64,000 nucleotides of DNA from positions 169,439 through 233,438 of the forward strand of contig NZ_VWXI01000008.1 of assembly GCF_011752525.1 (NCBI RefSeq), in the 5' to 3' direction. Position 1 is the stretch's first letter. Every line of letters begins with the position of its first letter. The notes below the pieces were generated by a model. The model made no database searches. It saw nothing but the letters and a program-made list of their open reading frames with translations, and was not told the origin of the DNA. Source of the stretch: Pantoea sp. Cy-639. Its GTDB lineage: Bacteria; Pseudomonadota; Gammaproteobacteria; Pseudomonadales; Pseudomonadaceae. The position numbers were made by a program, and so were the translations under genes. Shown here in pieces: positions 1 through 11,521 of this stretch.

Positions 1-1243
1 CCAGCAGTGGCGAGCGCAGGGCCTTGCCGCCGGGGAAGGTCAGGTGCGGCACCGCGCTGAACACGTCCAGGCCCTGGCTGGCCTGGGTGGCGATGGCCTC
101 GGCCAGCAGCTTCGCGGTCCAGTGGGTGACGTTGAGACCGTGCCCGGAGTAGCCCTGGGCGTAGTACACGTTGGGGTGCTGGCTGAGCCGGCCGACCTGG
201 GGGAAGCGGTTGGCAGTGATGCCGATCATGCCGCCCCATTGGTAGTCCAGGCGCACATCCGCCAGTTGCGGGAACACCTTGAGCACCTTGGGCCGCATGT
301 AGGCGCCGATGTCCTTCGGGTCGCGCCCGGAGTAGTGGCAGGCGCCGCCGAACAGCAGGCGCCGGTCGGCAGTCAGCCGGTAGTAGTCCAGGCCTACCTT
401 CTGGTCGCACAGCGCCATGTTCTGTGGAATCAGCGTGCGCGCGAGGGCTTCGGGCAGTGGCGCGGTGGCCACCACGTAGCTACCGGCGGGCAGCACCTTG
501 CCGCTCAGGCGCGGTTCCAGTTCGTCTAGGTGGGCGTTGCAGCCGAGCACCAGGTGTTGCGCGCGGACCTTGCCGCGCGCGGTGTGCAGGGTCACCGTGG
601 CGCCGTGGTCGATACGCAGCACCGGGCTCTGCTCGAAGATCCGCACCCCCAGGCCGTGGGCCGCGCGGGCTTCGCCCTGCACCAGGTCGAGCGGGTGCAA
701 GTGGCCCGAGCCCATGTCCACCAGGCCTCCGGCGTACAGGTCGCTGGCCACTACCTCATGCATGCGCCCGGGCTCGACCAGGCGGGTTTCGTGGCGATAG
801 CCGAGCTCGGCCAGCTCGCGCTGCTCGTCGGCAAAGGCGGCGAACTGCGCCGGGGTGTTGGCCAGTTCGCAGAAGCCCCAGCGCAGGTCGCAGGCGATGG
901 CGTACTGCTCGATGCGCCGGGCCACCAGCGCCACCGAGTCGATGCCGGCCTGCTTGAGGTAGCGCACGCCATCCTGGCCAACGTGGCGGGCAAACCCCGA
1001 GACGTCGTGGCCGATCCCGCGAATCAGCTGGCCGCCGTTGCGGCCACTGGCGCCCCAGCCGATCCGCCGGGCTTCCAGCAACACCACCGAGAGGCCGCGT
1101 TCGGCCAGTTCCAGGGCCGCGTTGACCCCGGTCAGGCCACCGCCGACCACGCACACGTCGGCTTGCAGGTCCTGCTCGAGCACAGGGTAGGGAGCCGCCT
1201 GGCGCGCCGTGGCGGCGTAGTAGGAGGCGGTGTGTTCAGTCAT
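1..1243 (-). CDS. puuB: Gamma-glutamylputrescine oxidoreductase-type FAD enzyme (PuuB/PauB-like), 3' end off window
   Basis: The visible 414 residues start MTEHTASYY and carry an N-terminal Rossmann FAD-binding segment (DVCVVGGGLTGVNAALELAE, about residues 30-50), typical of the DAO/PuuB family. The E. coli enzyme is about 426 residues, so only a few C-terminal codons are missing at the window edge. Family members oxidise gamma-glutamylputrescine to the aminobutyraldehyde, releasing ammonia and H2O2 in the cytoplasm. It is the last gene of a leftward set behind a polyamine-binding protein and a glutamine-synthetase-like ligase, which supports a polyamine role over another amine or amino-acid oxidase. 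The exact substrate is inferred. The ATG at 1241-1243 is 22 bases after the upstream stop. Confidence 0.85.
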   Translation of the reverse strand, partial: MTEHTASYYAATARQAAPYPVLEQDLQADVCVVGGGLTGVNAALELAERGLSVVLLEARRIGWGASGRNGGQLIRGIGHDVSGFARHVGQDGVRYLKQAGIDSVALVARRIEQYAIACDLRWGFCELANTPAQFAAFADEQRELAELGYRHETRLVEPGRMHEVVASDLYAGGLVDMGSGHLHPLDLVQGEARAAHGLGVRIFEQSPVLRIDHGATVTLHTARGKVRAQHLVLGCNAHLDELEPRLSGKVLPAGSYVVATAPLPEALARTLIPQNMALCDQKVGLDYYRLTADRRLLFGGACHYSGRDPKDIGAYMRPKVLKVFPQLADVRLDYQWGGMIGITANRFPQVGRLSQHPNVYYAQGYSGHGLNVTHWTAKLLAEAIATQASQGLDVFSAVPHLTFPGGKALRSPLL

Positions 1244-1265
1244 GTGTGGCATGGGCGGGCTCGGC

Positions 1266-3810
<2,545 letters not shown>

Positions 3811-3972
3811 ACAGACCTCGTGGTTGGTTTTTTTTGTGCTGGGAGCGGTGGCCTGCACGCAGGGTCACTTCCCACAGGTGCCGCTGAGGACTATCTTGGG
3901 CGCAGCCCGCCGGGCCGATCTATCCACTTTTGTCGTCGTTGAATGCACCAAAAGAGTGCAATAGGACAGCGC
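3811..3972. promoter_or_regulatory. Divergent regulatory region between puuA-like and araC-type genes
   Basis: This stretch must hold both promoters. An imperfect dyad TGCAC-N7-GTGCA lies at 3944-3960, just before the preferred GTG start of the AraC gene; it is a candidate operator. No convincing -10/-35 pair could be fixed by eye. Confidence 0.4.
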
Positions 3973-4878
3973 GTGACAACGCCAACCGCCTTGCAAGTGC
4001 AGGATTACCGCACCACCGATGTGACCGAACAGACCCGCGCCACCCCAGGTTGGCAGCAGCAGTACCGGCAGATGTCCCCGGGGCATTTCAGCGGTCAGCT
4101 GCGCTGGTTGGGGCTCGAGGGCGTGGAGGTGTACGAGGAGCGCCTGAACACTCGGGTCGAGCAGTTTTTCCGTGCGCCCAGCGGCGCACTGGCGTTCTGT
4201 TTCGACCGCAGCGAAAACAGCCTGTACCTGCTCAACGAGGACAGTCGCAATATCTGGATCACTCCGGAGAACTACCAGGAAGTGGCGGTGGTGTTCGAAC
4301 AATCGTTCCTGCGCAGCCATGGCCTGGACATGGAACGCCTGCGGGGCTTGTTCATGGTGCCGCTGACCTGCCGGCAGAACACCCTGTTCGGCAACTGGCT
4401 GAGCGCCACGCTCAGTCGCCTGGGCCAGGCGGACTGCGCGCTGGAGGGCAGGGCGCTGGCCGAGCAACTGCTGGAAGACTGCCTGTTCATTCTCGACAAC
4501 GCCGGCCAGCGCCTGCAGGGCGATGCCCTGGGGCGGCGCGACGAGGAGCGGGCGATCATGCGGCGGGTCAGCGAATGGTCGGCCGACTGCCCCGAGGAGA
4601 CCCTCAACCTGCTGGAGCTGGCCCAGGTCGCGGGCGTGTCGCTGCGTCAACTGCAGCAGGCATTCAAGGCTTTCACCGGGTTGCCCCCCGCGCATTGGCT
4701 GCGTCTGCGCAGGCTCAATGGCGCACGCCGGGACCTGTTGCGCGAGGCCGACGTCACAGTGGCCGAGGTGGCCATGCGCTGGTCGTTCTGGCACCTGGGG
4801 CGGTTTTCCGAGAGCTACCGCCAGCTGTTTCGCGAGCTGCCGAGCGAGACGCTCAAGCGTGCGCGGGGAGGGGCCTGA
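3973..4878 (+). CDS. AraC-family transcriptional regulator beside the polyamine genes
   Basis: 301 residues from a GTG at 3973 preceded by AGGA six bases upstream; an in-frame ATG at 3943 adds 10 residues but has no ribosome site. The C-terminal ~100 residues are the double helix-turn-helix of AraC proteins (LLELAQVAGVSLRQLQQAFK, then DVTVAEVAMRWSFWHLGRFSESYRQLF). The N-terminal ~200 residues are a ligand domain without a recognisable cupin motif; they resemble the EutR-like AraC class found next to amine-catabolism genes. Divergent to the puuA-like unit, so the likely role is amine-responsive activation of it and of itself. The effector is unknown. Confidence 0.82.
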   Translation: MTTPTALQVQDYRTTDVTEQTRATPGWQQQYRQMSPGHFSGQLRWLGLEGVEVYEERLNTRVEQFFRAPSGALAFCFDRSENSLYLLNEDSRNIWITPENYQEVAVVFEQSFLRSHGLDMERLRGLFMVPLTCRQNTLFGNWLSATLSRLGQADCALEGRALAEQLLEDCLFILDNAGQRLQGDALGRRDEERAIMRRVSEWSADCPEETLNLLELAQVAGVSLRQLQQAFKAFTGLPPAHWLRLRRLNGARRDLLREADVTVAEVAMRWSFWHLGRFSESYRQLFRELPSETLKRARGGA

Positions 4879-5193
4879 GCTGCTGGGCGGGGCGTCCTGG
4901 CCATGGCGCTGCAGGCTCGGGATCGAGGTGCGCGATCGTGCCGATGCGCCCCTGATATTCACCGACGCTGCTGACGATGTAGCGATGCCGATTGACCTGG
5001 CGTAATCAATTTCAGACACTCACGACTTTCAGCTGTAGGCCATCTCCTTGTCCTTGAGCCGAAATAACCCTGCCAGGCGTGGGCAACCACCCCTGGTTTG
5101 ATGGGGCCGCGGGTTTGCGGCCGAGCATTGCAGCGATACACCGGTCGACCCAGGACGGGCGATCCAACAACAAATACAAGAGAAGTCATCGAC
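4879..5193. other. Intergenic region, no gene seen
   Basis: 315 bases between the AraC gene and the first autotransporter. No supportable gene in any frame. A small GC hairpin, GGCCGC-GGGTTT-GCGGCC (5105-5122), lies in the leader of the autotransporter; it has no T tract, so it may be a leader structure rather than a terminator. The autotransporter ribosome site (AAGAGAAG) is at 5178-5185. Confidence 0.5.
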
Positions 5194-8193
5194 ATGGATG
5201 TGAGATGTGATCAGCTCAAGAGGCTGACGGGCACCCTGTGCCTGGCGTTCGCCAGCGGACTGCCGCTATCGGCTGCGGCGGCCTATCAGGAGACTGGACG
5301 CCTGGGCGATCCCGCCAGCTGGCGTTCGACCGAGTACCAGCAGGACTGGGGGCTGGAGCGCATGCAGGCGAACCAGGCCTATGCCGCCGGGGTCACCGGC
5401 GCGGGAGTCCGCATCGGCGCCCTGGACTCAGGTTTCGATGCCGCCCACCCCGAGGCCAGCCCGGGACGCTTCCACGCAGTCACCGCCACCGGGCAGTACC
5501 TCGACGGTACTCCGTTCAGCGTGTCCGGTGTGCTCAACGACGCCAACGACAGCCATGGCACCCATGTCACCGGCACCATGGGCGCGGCCCGCGATGGCGC
5601 TGGCATGCATGGCGTGGCCTTCGATGCCCAGGTGTACGTGGGCAACACCAACAAGAACGACAAGTTCCTGTTCGGCACCGACCCCGATCCGAGGTATTTC
5701 AAGGCGGTCTACGATGCCCTGGTGGACGCCGGGGTGCGCGCCATCAACAACAGCTGGGGCAGCCAGCCCAAGGACGTCAGCTACCAGACCCTGGATGGCT
5801 TGCGCGCGGCCTACGCCCAGCACTTCCAGCAGGACACCTGGCTCGATGCCGCCGGCGACGTAGCGCGTCGCGGCGTGATCAACGTGTTCAGCGCCGGCAA
5901 CAGTGGTTACGCCAATGCCAGCGTGCGCTCGGCGTTGCCGTACTTCCAGCCGGAGCTGGAAGGCCACTGGCTGGCGGTGTCGGGCCTGGACAAGAACAAC
6001 CAGCAGAAATACAACCAGTGCGGCATCGCCAAGTACTGGTGCCTGGCGACCCCGGGTGCGGCGATCACCAGTACCGTGCCCGGTGGCGGCTACGCCACCT
6101 ACAACGGCACCTCGATGGCCGCGCCCCACGCCACCGGGGCCCTGGCGCTGGTGATGGAGCGCTATCCCTACCTGAACAACCAGCAGGCCCTGCAAGTGCT
6201 GCTGACCACCTCGCGCCAGCTCGACGGCTCGCCGACCCAGGGGCCCAGCGACCAGGTGGGCTGGGGTGTCCCGGACCTGGGCCGGGCCTTGCACGGCCCA
6301 GGACAGTTGCTGGGTGAGTTCGACGTCAACCTCGGACGCGGCCAGGGCGACACCTGGAGCAATGGCATTTCCGACCAGGCCCTGGCGCAGCGCCAGGCCG
6401 AGGATGCCGCGGAGCGCCAGGCGTGGCAGCAGACTCTCAAGGATCGCGGCTGGGAACATGGCCTGGCAGCGGGCGCCAGCCAGCAGGAGCGCAGCGACTA
6501 TGCCCTGGGCATGGCGCGGGACGCAGCGGCCGCGCAGCGGATCTACCAGGGCAGTCTGGTCAAGTCCGGGGCCGGCTGGCTGGTGCTCAGCGGTGACAGC
6601 AGCTACCGCGGCCCGACTCGGGTCGATGGCGGCTTGCTGGCCGTCAATGGCAACCTGCAGTCGGCGGTCACGGTCAACGCAGGCGGCACGCTGGGCGGCA
6701 ATGGCCAGGTCGGTGCGCTGACCGCCAGTGCCGGGGGGGTAGTGGCTCCTGGCAACTCCATCGGCACCTTGAATGTCGCCGGCAATCTGGACTTGCAAGC
6801 GGGCTCCAGCTATCGGCTGGAGTTGTCACCTGCCGCCAGCGACCGGCTCGTCGTGGGCGGCCAGGCCAGTGTCGGTGGCGCCAACCTGAGCCTGGAGCCC
6901 CTGGCTCGGCCGAACCTGCTGGCTGGTGGCCCGGTGGCCAGCCTGGTGGGGCGCCAGTTCGATATCCTGCAGGCCGCGGGTGGCGTCGATGGGCGCTTCG
7001 CCCAGGTCCAGCCCGGCTACCTGTTTCTGGGGACTGTACTCGACTATTCGGCCAACGCCGTGCAACTGGATGTGACACGTAGCGGCATGACGTTCGCCAG
7101 TGTCGGCGCCACGCCCAACCAGCGCTCCAGCGGCACCGCCGTGGAGCGGCTGGGGCCGGGCAACCCGGTGTATGAAAGCCTGTTGCTCTCGACCTCGGCG
7201 GACCAGGCCCGGGACGGCCTGCGGCAGTTGTCCGGAGAAATCTACCCGGCGCTGGACTCGATGCTGCTCAGCCAGGGCGCGGTCTTGCGCGATGCCTTTG
7301 GCGAGCGCCTGCAGGCGCCCGCGCGTACTGTCGACGCACCTGGCGCGGCGGCGGGCGAACCTGGCTCGACCCAGCTCTGGCTCAAGGGCCTGGGCAACTG
7401 GGGGCGCATCGAGGGAGTGCAGGGCAGCGAGTCCTATACCAGCTCCCTGGGCGGCATGTTGCTGGGCCTGGACCGAGACCTCGACGATCAGACCCGGGCC
7501 GGCCTGGCCGCAGGCTACAGCGACAGCTCCCTGGGCATGGGCGGCAGCCACTCCCGGGCCACGGTCGACAGCTACCACCTGGGCGCCTATGCCCGTCACG
7601 ACCTGGACCAGCTGCGCCTGAGCCTGGGCGGCAGCTACAGCTGGCACCGTGCCAAGGTCCGGCGCGACCTGGCCTATGAAGAGGTGTCCGGTCGTCAGCG
7701 TGCGCGGGTCGATGCCCGTAGCCAGCAGCTGTTCGCCGAGGCGGCCTATCGCCTGGCTGATTCGGCGCTGCAGCTGGAGCCCTTCGCCAACCTGACCTAC
7801 CAGCACCTGGACCGTGATGCCTTCCATGAGAAAGGCGATGCCGCGGCGCTGCATGCCGGCGATGAGCAGCGGGATGCCTGGCTCAGCACCTTGGGCCTGC
7901 GTGGGCGCCAGCACTGGCAACTGGGCCCGCAGCAAGACATGCAACTGGCCGCCAGCCTGGGCTGGCAACACCGCCTGAGTGGCACCCAGGATCGCGAGCA
8001 ACTGGCTTTCGCCGGTAGCGACCTGCCATTCCGGGTGGAGACTGCGCCAGCCTTGCGCGATGCCGCGCTGGTAGGGCTCCAGGCCCGGATGGGACTGACC
8101 CGTGACCTGGACCTGAGCCTGGACTACCAGGGGCGCCTGGCCAGCCGCGAGCAACAGCATGGCGCAGGGCTCAACCTGCAATGGCGTTTCTGA
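5194..8193 (+). CDS. Subtilisin-type (S8) serine protease autotransporter 1
   Basis: 999 residues. Signal peptide about 1-30 (ends LPLSAAAA), S8 peptidase passenger with a complete triad: Asp78 (ALDSGFD), His121 (DSHGTHVTG) and Ser307 (NGTSMAAPHATG). A passenger-associated beta-helix repeat (about 480-530, VAPGNSIGTLNV) follows, then an autotransporter beta-barrel over the last ~260 residues ending in aromatic RF. Such proteins cross the inner membrane by Sec, insert the barrel in the outer membrane and display or release the protease. The ATG at 5194 follows AAGAGAAG; the open frame continues upstream but without signal-peptide logic. The next gene is a tandem paralogue. The role (host protein degradation, surface processing) is inferred. 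Confidence 0.93.
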   Translation: MDVRCDQLKRLTGTLCLAFASGLPLSAAAAYQETGRLGDPASWRSTEYQQDWGLERMQANQAYAAGVTGAGVRIGALDSGFDAAHPEASPGRFHAVTATGQYLDGTPFSVSGVLNDANDSHGTHVTGTMGAARDGAGMHGVAFDAQVYVGNTNKNDKFLFGTDPDPRYFKAVYDALVDAGVRAINNSWGSQPKDVSYQTLDGLRAAYAQHFQQDTWLDAAGDVARRGVINVFSAGNSGYANASVRSALPYFQPELEGHWLAVSGLDKNNQQKYNQCGIAKYWCLATPGAAITSTVPGGGYATYNGTSMAAPHATGALALVMERYPYLNNQQALQVLLTTSRQLDGSPTQGPSDQVGWGVPDLGRALHGPGQLLGEFDVNLGRGQGDTWSNGISDQALAQRQAEDAAERQAWQQTLKDRGWEHGLAAGASQQERSDYALGMARDAAAAQRIYQGSLVKSGAGWLVLSGDSSYRGPTRVDGGLLAVNGNLQSAVTVNAGGTLGGNGQVGALTASAGGVVAPGNSIGTLNVAGNLDLQAGSSYRLELSPAASDRLVVGGQASVGGANLSLEPLARPNLLAGGPVASLVGRQFDILQAAGGVDGRFAQVQPGYLFLGTVLDYSANAVQLDVTRSGMTFASVGATPNQRSSGTAVERLGPGNPVYESLLLSTSADQARDGLRQLSGEIYPALDSMLLSQGAVLRDAFGERLQAPARTVDAPGAAAGEPGSTQLWLKGLGNWGRIEGVQGSESYTSSLGGMLLGLDRDLDDQTRAGLAAGYSDSSLGMGGSHSRATVDSYHLGAYARHDLDQLRLSLGGSYSWHRAKVRRDLAYEEVSGRQRARVDARSQQLFAEAAYRLADSALQLEPFANLTYQHLDRDAFHEKGDAAALHAGDEQRDAWLSTLGLRGRQHWQLGPQQDMQLAASLGWQHRLSGTQDREQLAFAGSDLPFRVETAPALRDAALVGLQARMGLTRDLDLSLDYQGRLASREQQHGAGLNLQWRF

Positions 8194-8205
8194 AAACGCA
8201 GTGAC

Positions 8206-8231
8206 GCTGGCGGGGCCAAGGTCTCGCCAGC
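8206..8231 (+). terminator. Hairpin between the tandem autotransporter genes
   Basis: GCTGGCG (8206-8212) pairs with CGCCAGC (8225-8231) around a 12-base loop, 12 bases after the first autotransporter stop. There is no T tract, so it may be a processing or mRNA-stability hairpin, or a weak terminator that partly uncouples the second gene. Confidence 0.3.
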
Positions 8232-8294
8232 CTGGCGTTGCAATACCGAGTTGGACTGACGCGGTTTTTATCAATGCAGCTAAGGAAGGTCGTA

Positions 8295-11200
8295 GTGAAG
8301 CACGTCAAAAAGGATGACAGCGCGCTCGGGCAGGGTTGGTCCCTGGCCCCACTGGGGCGGGCGTTGGTGGGATGGGCGGCATTGATGGGCACGGCCCAGG
8401 CCGCGCCCTATGTGGAGAGTGGCCGACTGGGCGATGCCAGCAGTTGGCGCAGCAACGAATTCAAGGCCGATTGGGGGTTGGGGGCGATCCACGCTGACAG
8501 CGCCTATGCCGCCGGCTACAGCGGCAAGGGGGTGAAGCTTGGGATCTTCGACCAGCCGGTCTATGCCAAGCACCCCGAGTTCGCCGGCAAGGACAAGATC
8601 GTGACCCTGGTCACCAGCGGCATTCGCCAGTACACCGACCCCTACATCCCGGTGAAGGCCGGCGATGCGTTCCGCTATGACGGCAGCCCGTCGGTGGGGT
8701 CGGATGGCAAGCTCGGCTCCCACGGCACCCACGTCGGCGGGATCGCCGCCGGCAACCGGGACGGCGTGTCGATGCACGGCGTGGCCTACGATGCGCAGAT
8801 CATCAGTGCCGACAACGGCGACCCCGGCCCCGAGGATGGCATCGTCCTGGGCAACGATGGCGCGGTGTACAAGGCCGGCTGGGACAGCCTGGTGAACAGC
8901 GGCGCGCGGATCATCAACAACAGCTGGGGCATCGGCATCACTGATCGCTTCGCCAAGGGCGGGCGCAACCCGGACTTTGCGCACTTCACCGTGAACGATG
9001 CGCGGGCGCAGTTCGCACAGATCCAGCCACTGCTGGGCACCTTGCCAGGCGGTGCCTATGATGGCGCCATCGCCGCCGCCCGCAGTGGGGTCCTGACGAT
9101 CTTCGCCGCAGGCAACGATTACAACCTGAACAACCCCGATGCGATTGCCGGGCTGGGCTATTTCGTCCCGGAAATCGCCCCCAACTGGATGACCGTGGCG
9201 GCGTTGCAGCAGAACCCCGATGCCAGCAGCGCCAACCCGTACCAGATCAGTACCTTCTCTTCTCGTTGCGGCTATACCGCGAGCTTCTGCGTCTCGGCCC
9301 CCGGTACCCGGATCTACAGCGCGGTGATTGGCGGCACCAGCCTGGAAGACCTGACCCTGGACTACGCCAACAAGAACGGTACGTCCATGGCCGCGCCCCA
9401 TGCCGCCGGCGCGGCGGCGGTGCTGATGGAGCGCTTCCCCTACATGAGCGGCGCACAGATCGCCAGCGTGCTGCGCACCACCGCCACCGACATGGGCGCG
9501 CCGGGCATCGATGCCTTGTACGGCTGGGGCATGATCAACCTGGAGAAGGGCATCCGTGGCCCGGGCATGTTGGTGACCGAACAGGACATCCCCGAGGAGT
9601 TCCGTATTGCCGGTGGTTATGGCCCGAGCCAGTTCGTGGTCGATCTGCCGGGTGTCGGCGCCCTGGTGGACGCCGGCCGGCCGACCCAGCGACGCTGCAA
9701 CGACCTGAGCTGCGTGCTCGATCTGTGGAGCAACGACATCGCTGGCCATGGCGGCCTGACCAAGCAGGGCATTGGTACGCTGGTGCTCACCGGCAACAAC
9801 ACCTACTCCGGCCCGACCCTGGTCAACCAGGGCCGCCTGGCGATCAATGGCTCGCTGCAATCGACGGTGACGGTCAATGACGGCGGCGTGCTGGGCGGTA
9901 ACGGCCGGATCGGCGCGCTGGTGGTCAACCGCGGTGGCGTAGTGGCGCCAGGCAACTCCATCGGCACGTTGCACGTGAGTTCCGACGTGGCCTTCCAGCC
10001 GGGCTCGACCTATGCGGTGGAAGTGGATGCCGCCGGCAGCGACCGCCTGGTCAGCGATGGCAAGGTTTCCCTGGGCGGCGCGAACCTGGCCCTGGACCTG
10101 CAGAACCCGGGGGTTTCGCTGCAGTCCTCGCAGGCAACCAGCCTGCTGGGGCGTCAGTACGACATCCTGGATGCCGCGGGCGGCGTGCAGGGCAGTTTCG
10201 CCACCGTGCAGGCCAACTCACTGTTCCTTGGTGGCGGCCTGGCCTATACCGGCAGCGGGGTACAGCTGGCGGTGCAGCGCAACGGCACCTCCTTCGCCAG
10301 TGTCGGACTGACCGCCAACCAGCGTTCGGTGGGGGCCGCCGCCGATCGGCTCGGCGCGGGCCACCCGGTCTACGAGAGCCTGCTGCTGTCGAACAATGCC
10401 GCCAGCGTCCAGCAGGCGTTCGATCAACTGTCCGGGGAAATCCACCCGGCGGTGAGCAACCTGTTGCTCAACGACAGTCGCCAGTTGCGCGACGCGGTAG
10501 GTGAGCGCACCCGCCAGCAGGGCGTTGCCGCCGCACCGACTCGGGAAGGCCAGGACAACGGCTTGTGGATCAAGGCACTGGGGGCCTGGGGTAAGGCGGA
10601 TGGTGATTCCGGGCACGCGCGTTACAGCAGCTCCATTGGCGGCCTGCTGCTGGGGGTCGACGGGCAGATGAGCGAGGACACCCGCGTCGGGGTCTTCACC
10701 GGCTACAGCGACAGTTCGCTGAGCATGGGCGATGGTCGACATTCCTCGGCCAGCGTCGACAGCTACCACCTGGGCGCCTATGCCGGCAAGGAACTGGAGC
10801 AAGTGCGCCTGAGCCTGGGGGGCAGCCATAGCTGGCACCGCATCGAGACCAAGCGCGAGCTGCAGTACAACGAAGTCTCCGATCGCCAGAAGAGCAAGCG
10901 CGATGCCCAGAGCACCCAGGTGTTCGGCGAGGCGGCGTGGAAGCTCGCAGTGCCGAGCGTGGCGCTGGAGCCGTTCGCCAACCTGGCCTATGTGCATATC
11001 GACAGCGACAGCTTCAAGGAGCATGGCGGCGCGGCTGCGCTCAAGGGGGGGCAGGATAACCGTGACGCCTGGCTTTCGACCCTGGGTATGCGCGTCGGCA
11101 AGCAACTGCAGTTGTCCAGCGGCCAGGCGGTGGAGCTTGCCGCCACCCTCGGCTGGCAGCACAACCTGAGCTCCACCGGGGCCGACCAGCACCTGGCCTT

Positions 11201-11384
11201 TGCGGGCCAGGGTGACAGCTACAAGGTCCAGGCACTGTCCCTGGATCGTGATGCGGCGGTAGTCGGCGTGCGGGCAGGGGTCGCCCTGGGTCGCCAGGCC
11301 CGGGTCAACCTGGACTACAACGGGTTGCTGGGGAATCGCGACAAGAGCCACGGGGTCGGCCTGACCCTGGACTGGGCATTCTGA
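8295..11384 (+). CDS. Subtilisin-type (S8) serine protease autotransporter 2, tandem paralogue
   Basis: 1029 residues from a GTG at 8295, chosen because AAGGAAGG sits at 8282-8289; in-frame ATGs at 8238 and 8274 lack ribosome sites. Same architecture as its neighbour: signal peptide ending MGTAQA, S8 domain, beta-helix repeat (VAPGNSIGTLHV), barrel ending in DWAF. His143 (GSHGTHVGG) and Ser364 (NGTSMAAPHAAG) are canonical. The Asp86 site reads IFDQPVY instead of the usual D-[ST]-G, and the passenger has insertions not in the first copy. The Asp itself is kept, so activity is plausible, but the altered catalytic-Asp loop suggests different specificity. Barrel segments are near identical between the two genes (both have SYHLGAYA), pointing to duplication with divergence of the passenger. 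Confidence 0.92.
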   Translation: MKHVKKDDSALGQGWSLAPLGRALVGWAALMGTAQAAPYVESGRLGDASSWRSNEFKADWGLGAIHADSAYAAGYSGKGVKLGIFDQPVYAKHPEFAGKDKIVTLVTSGIRQYTDPYIPVKAGDAFRYDGSPSVGSDGKLGSHGTHVGGIAAGNRDGVSMHGVAYDAQIISADNGDPGPEDGIVLGNDGAVYKAGWDSLVNSGARIINNSWGIGITDRFAKGGRNPDFAHFTVNDARAQFAQIQPLLGTLPGGAYDGAIAAARSGVLTIFAAGNDYNLNNPDAIAGLGYFVPEIAPNWMTVAALQQNPDASSANPYQISTFSSRCGYTASFCVSAPGTRIYSAVIGGTSLEDLTLDYANKNGTSMAAPHAAGAAAVLMERFPYMSGAQIASVLRTTATDMGAPGIDALYGWGMINLEKGIRGPGMLVTEQDIPEEFRIAGGYGPSQFVVDLPGVGALVDAGRPTQRRCNDLSCVLDLWSNDIAGHGGLTKQGIGTLVLTGNNTYSGPTLVNQGRLAINGSLQSTVTVNDGGVLGGNGRIGALVVNRGGVVAPGNSIGTLHVSSDVAFQPGSTYAVEVDAAGSDRLVSDGKVSLGGANLALDLQNPGVSLQSSQATSLLGRQYDILDAAGGVQGSFATVQANSLFLGGGLAYTGSGVQLAVQRNGTSFASVGLTANQRSVGAAADRLGAGHPVYESLLLSNNAASVQQAFDQLSGEIHPAVSNLLLNDSRQLRDAVGERTRQQGVAAAPTREGQDNGLWIKALGAWGKADGDSGHARYSSSIGGLLLGVDGQMSEDTRVGVFTGYSDSSLSMGDGRHSSASVDSYHLGAYAGKELEQVRLSLGGSHSWHRIETKRELQYNEVSDRQKSKRDAQSTQVFGEAAWKLAVPSVALEPFANLAYVHIDSDSFKEHGGAAALKGGQDNRDAWLSTLGMRVGKQLQLSSGQAVELAATLGWQHNLSSTGADQHLAFAGQGDSYKVQALSLDRDAAVVGVRAGVALGRQARVNLDYNGLLGNRDKSHGVGLTLDWAF

Positions 11385-11468
11385 AACTCGCTAACGGAGC
11401 GCCAGGGTGATGTAGCAGCCCCTCGCGAATCGGCGCGGGGGTGAACACCCAGGTTCAATCAAGCAGAA

Positions 11469-11502
11469 ATCGACCTGCCGGCGCTTGCGTCGGCAGGTCG
11501 AT
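11469..11502. terminator. Bidirectional terminator between convergent genes
   Basis: ATCGACCTGCCG and CGGCAGGTCGAT form a perfect 12-bp stem with a 10-base loop, between the end of autotransporter 2 and the end of the leftward aldehyde dehydrogenase. The short T tract (TTTCT) follows on the minus strand, so it should act mainly on the dehydrogenase transcript. Confidence 0.7.
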
Positions 11503-11521
11503 CTCCATTGGCCAGGGCAGA

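Noticed and set aside
4879..5019. Minus-strand start MSEIDYARSIGIATSSAASV reading into the AraC gene
   Set aside because: No ribosome site; most of the frame is antisense to araC and only the first ~45 codons lie in free space.
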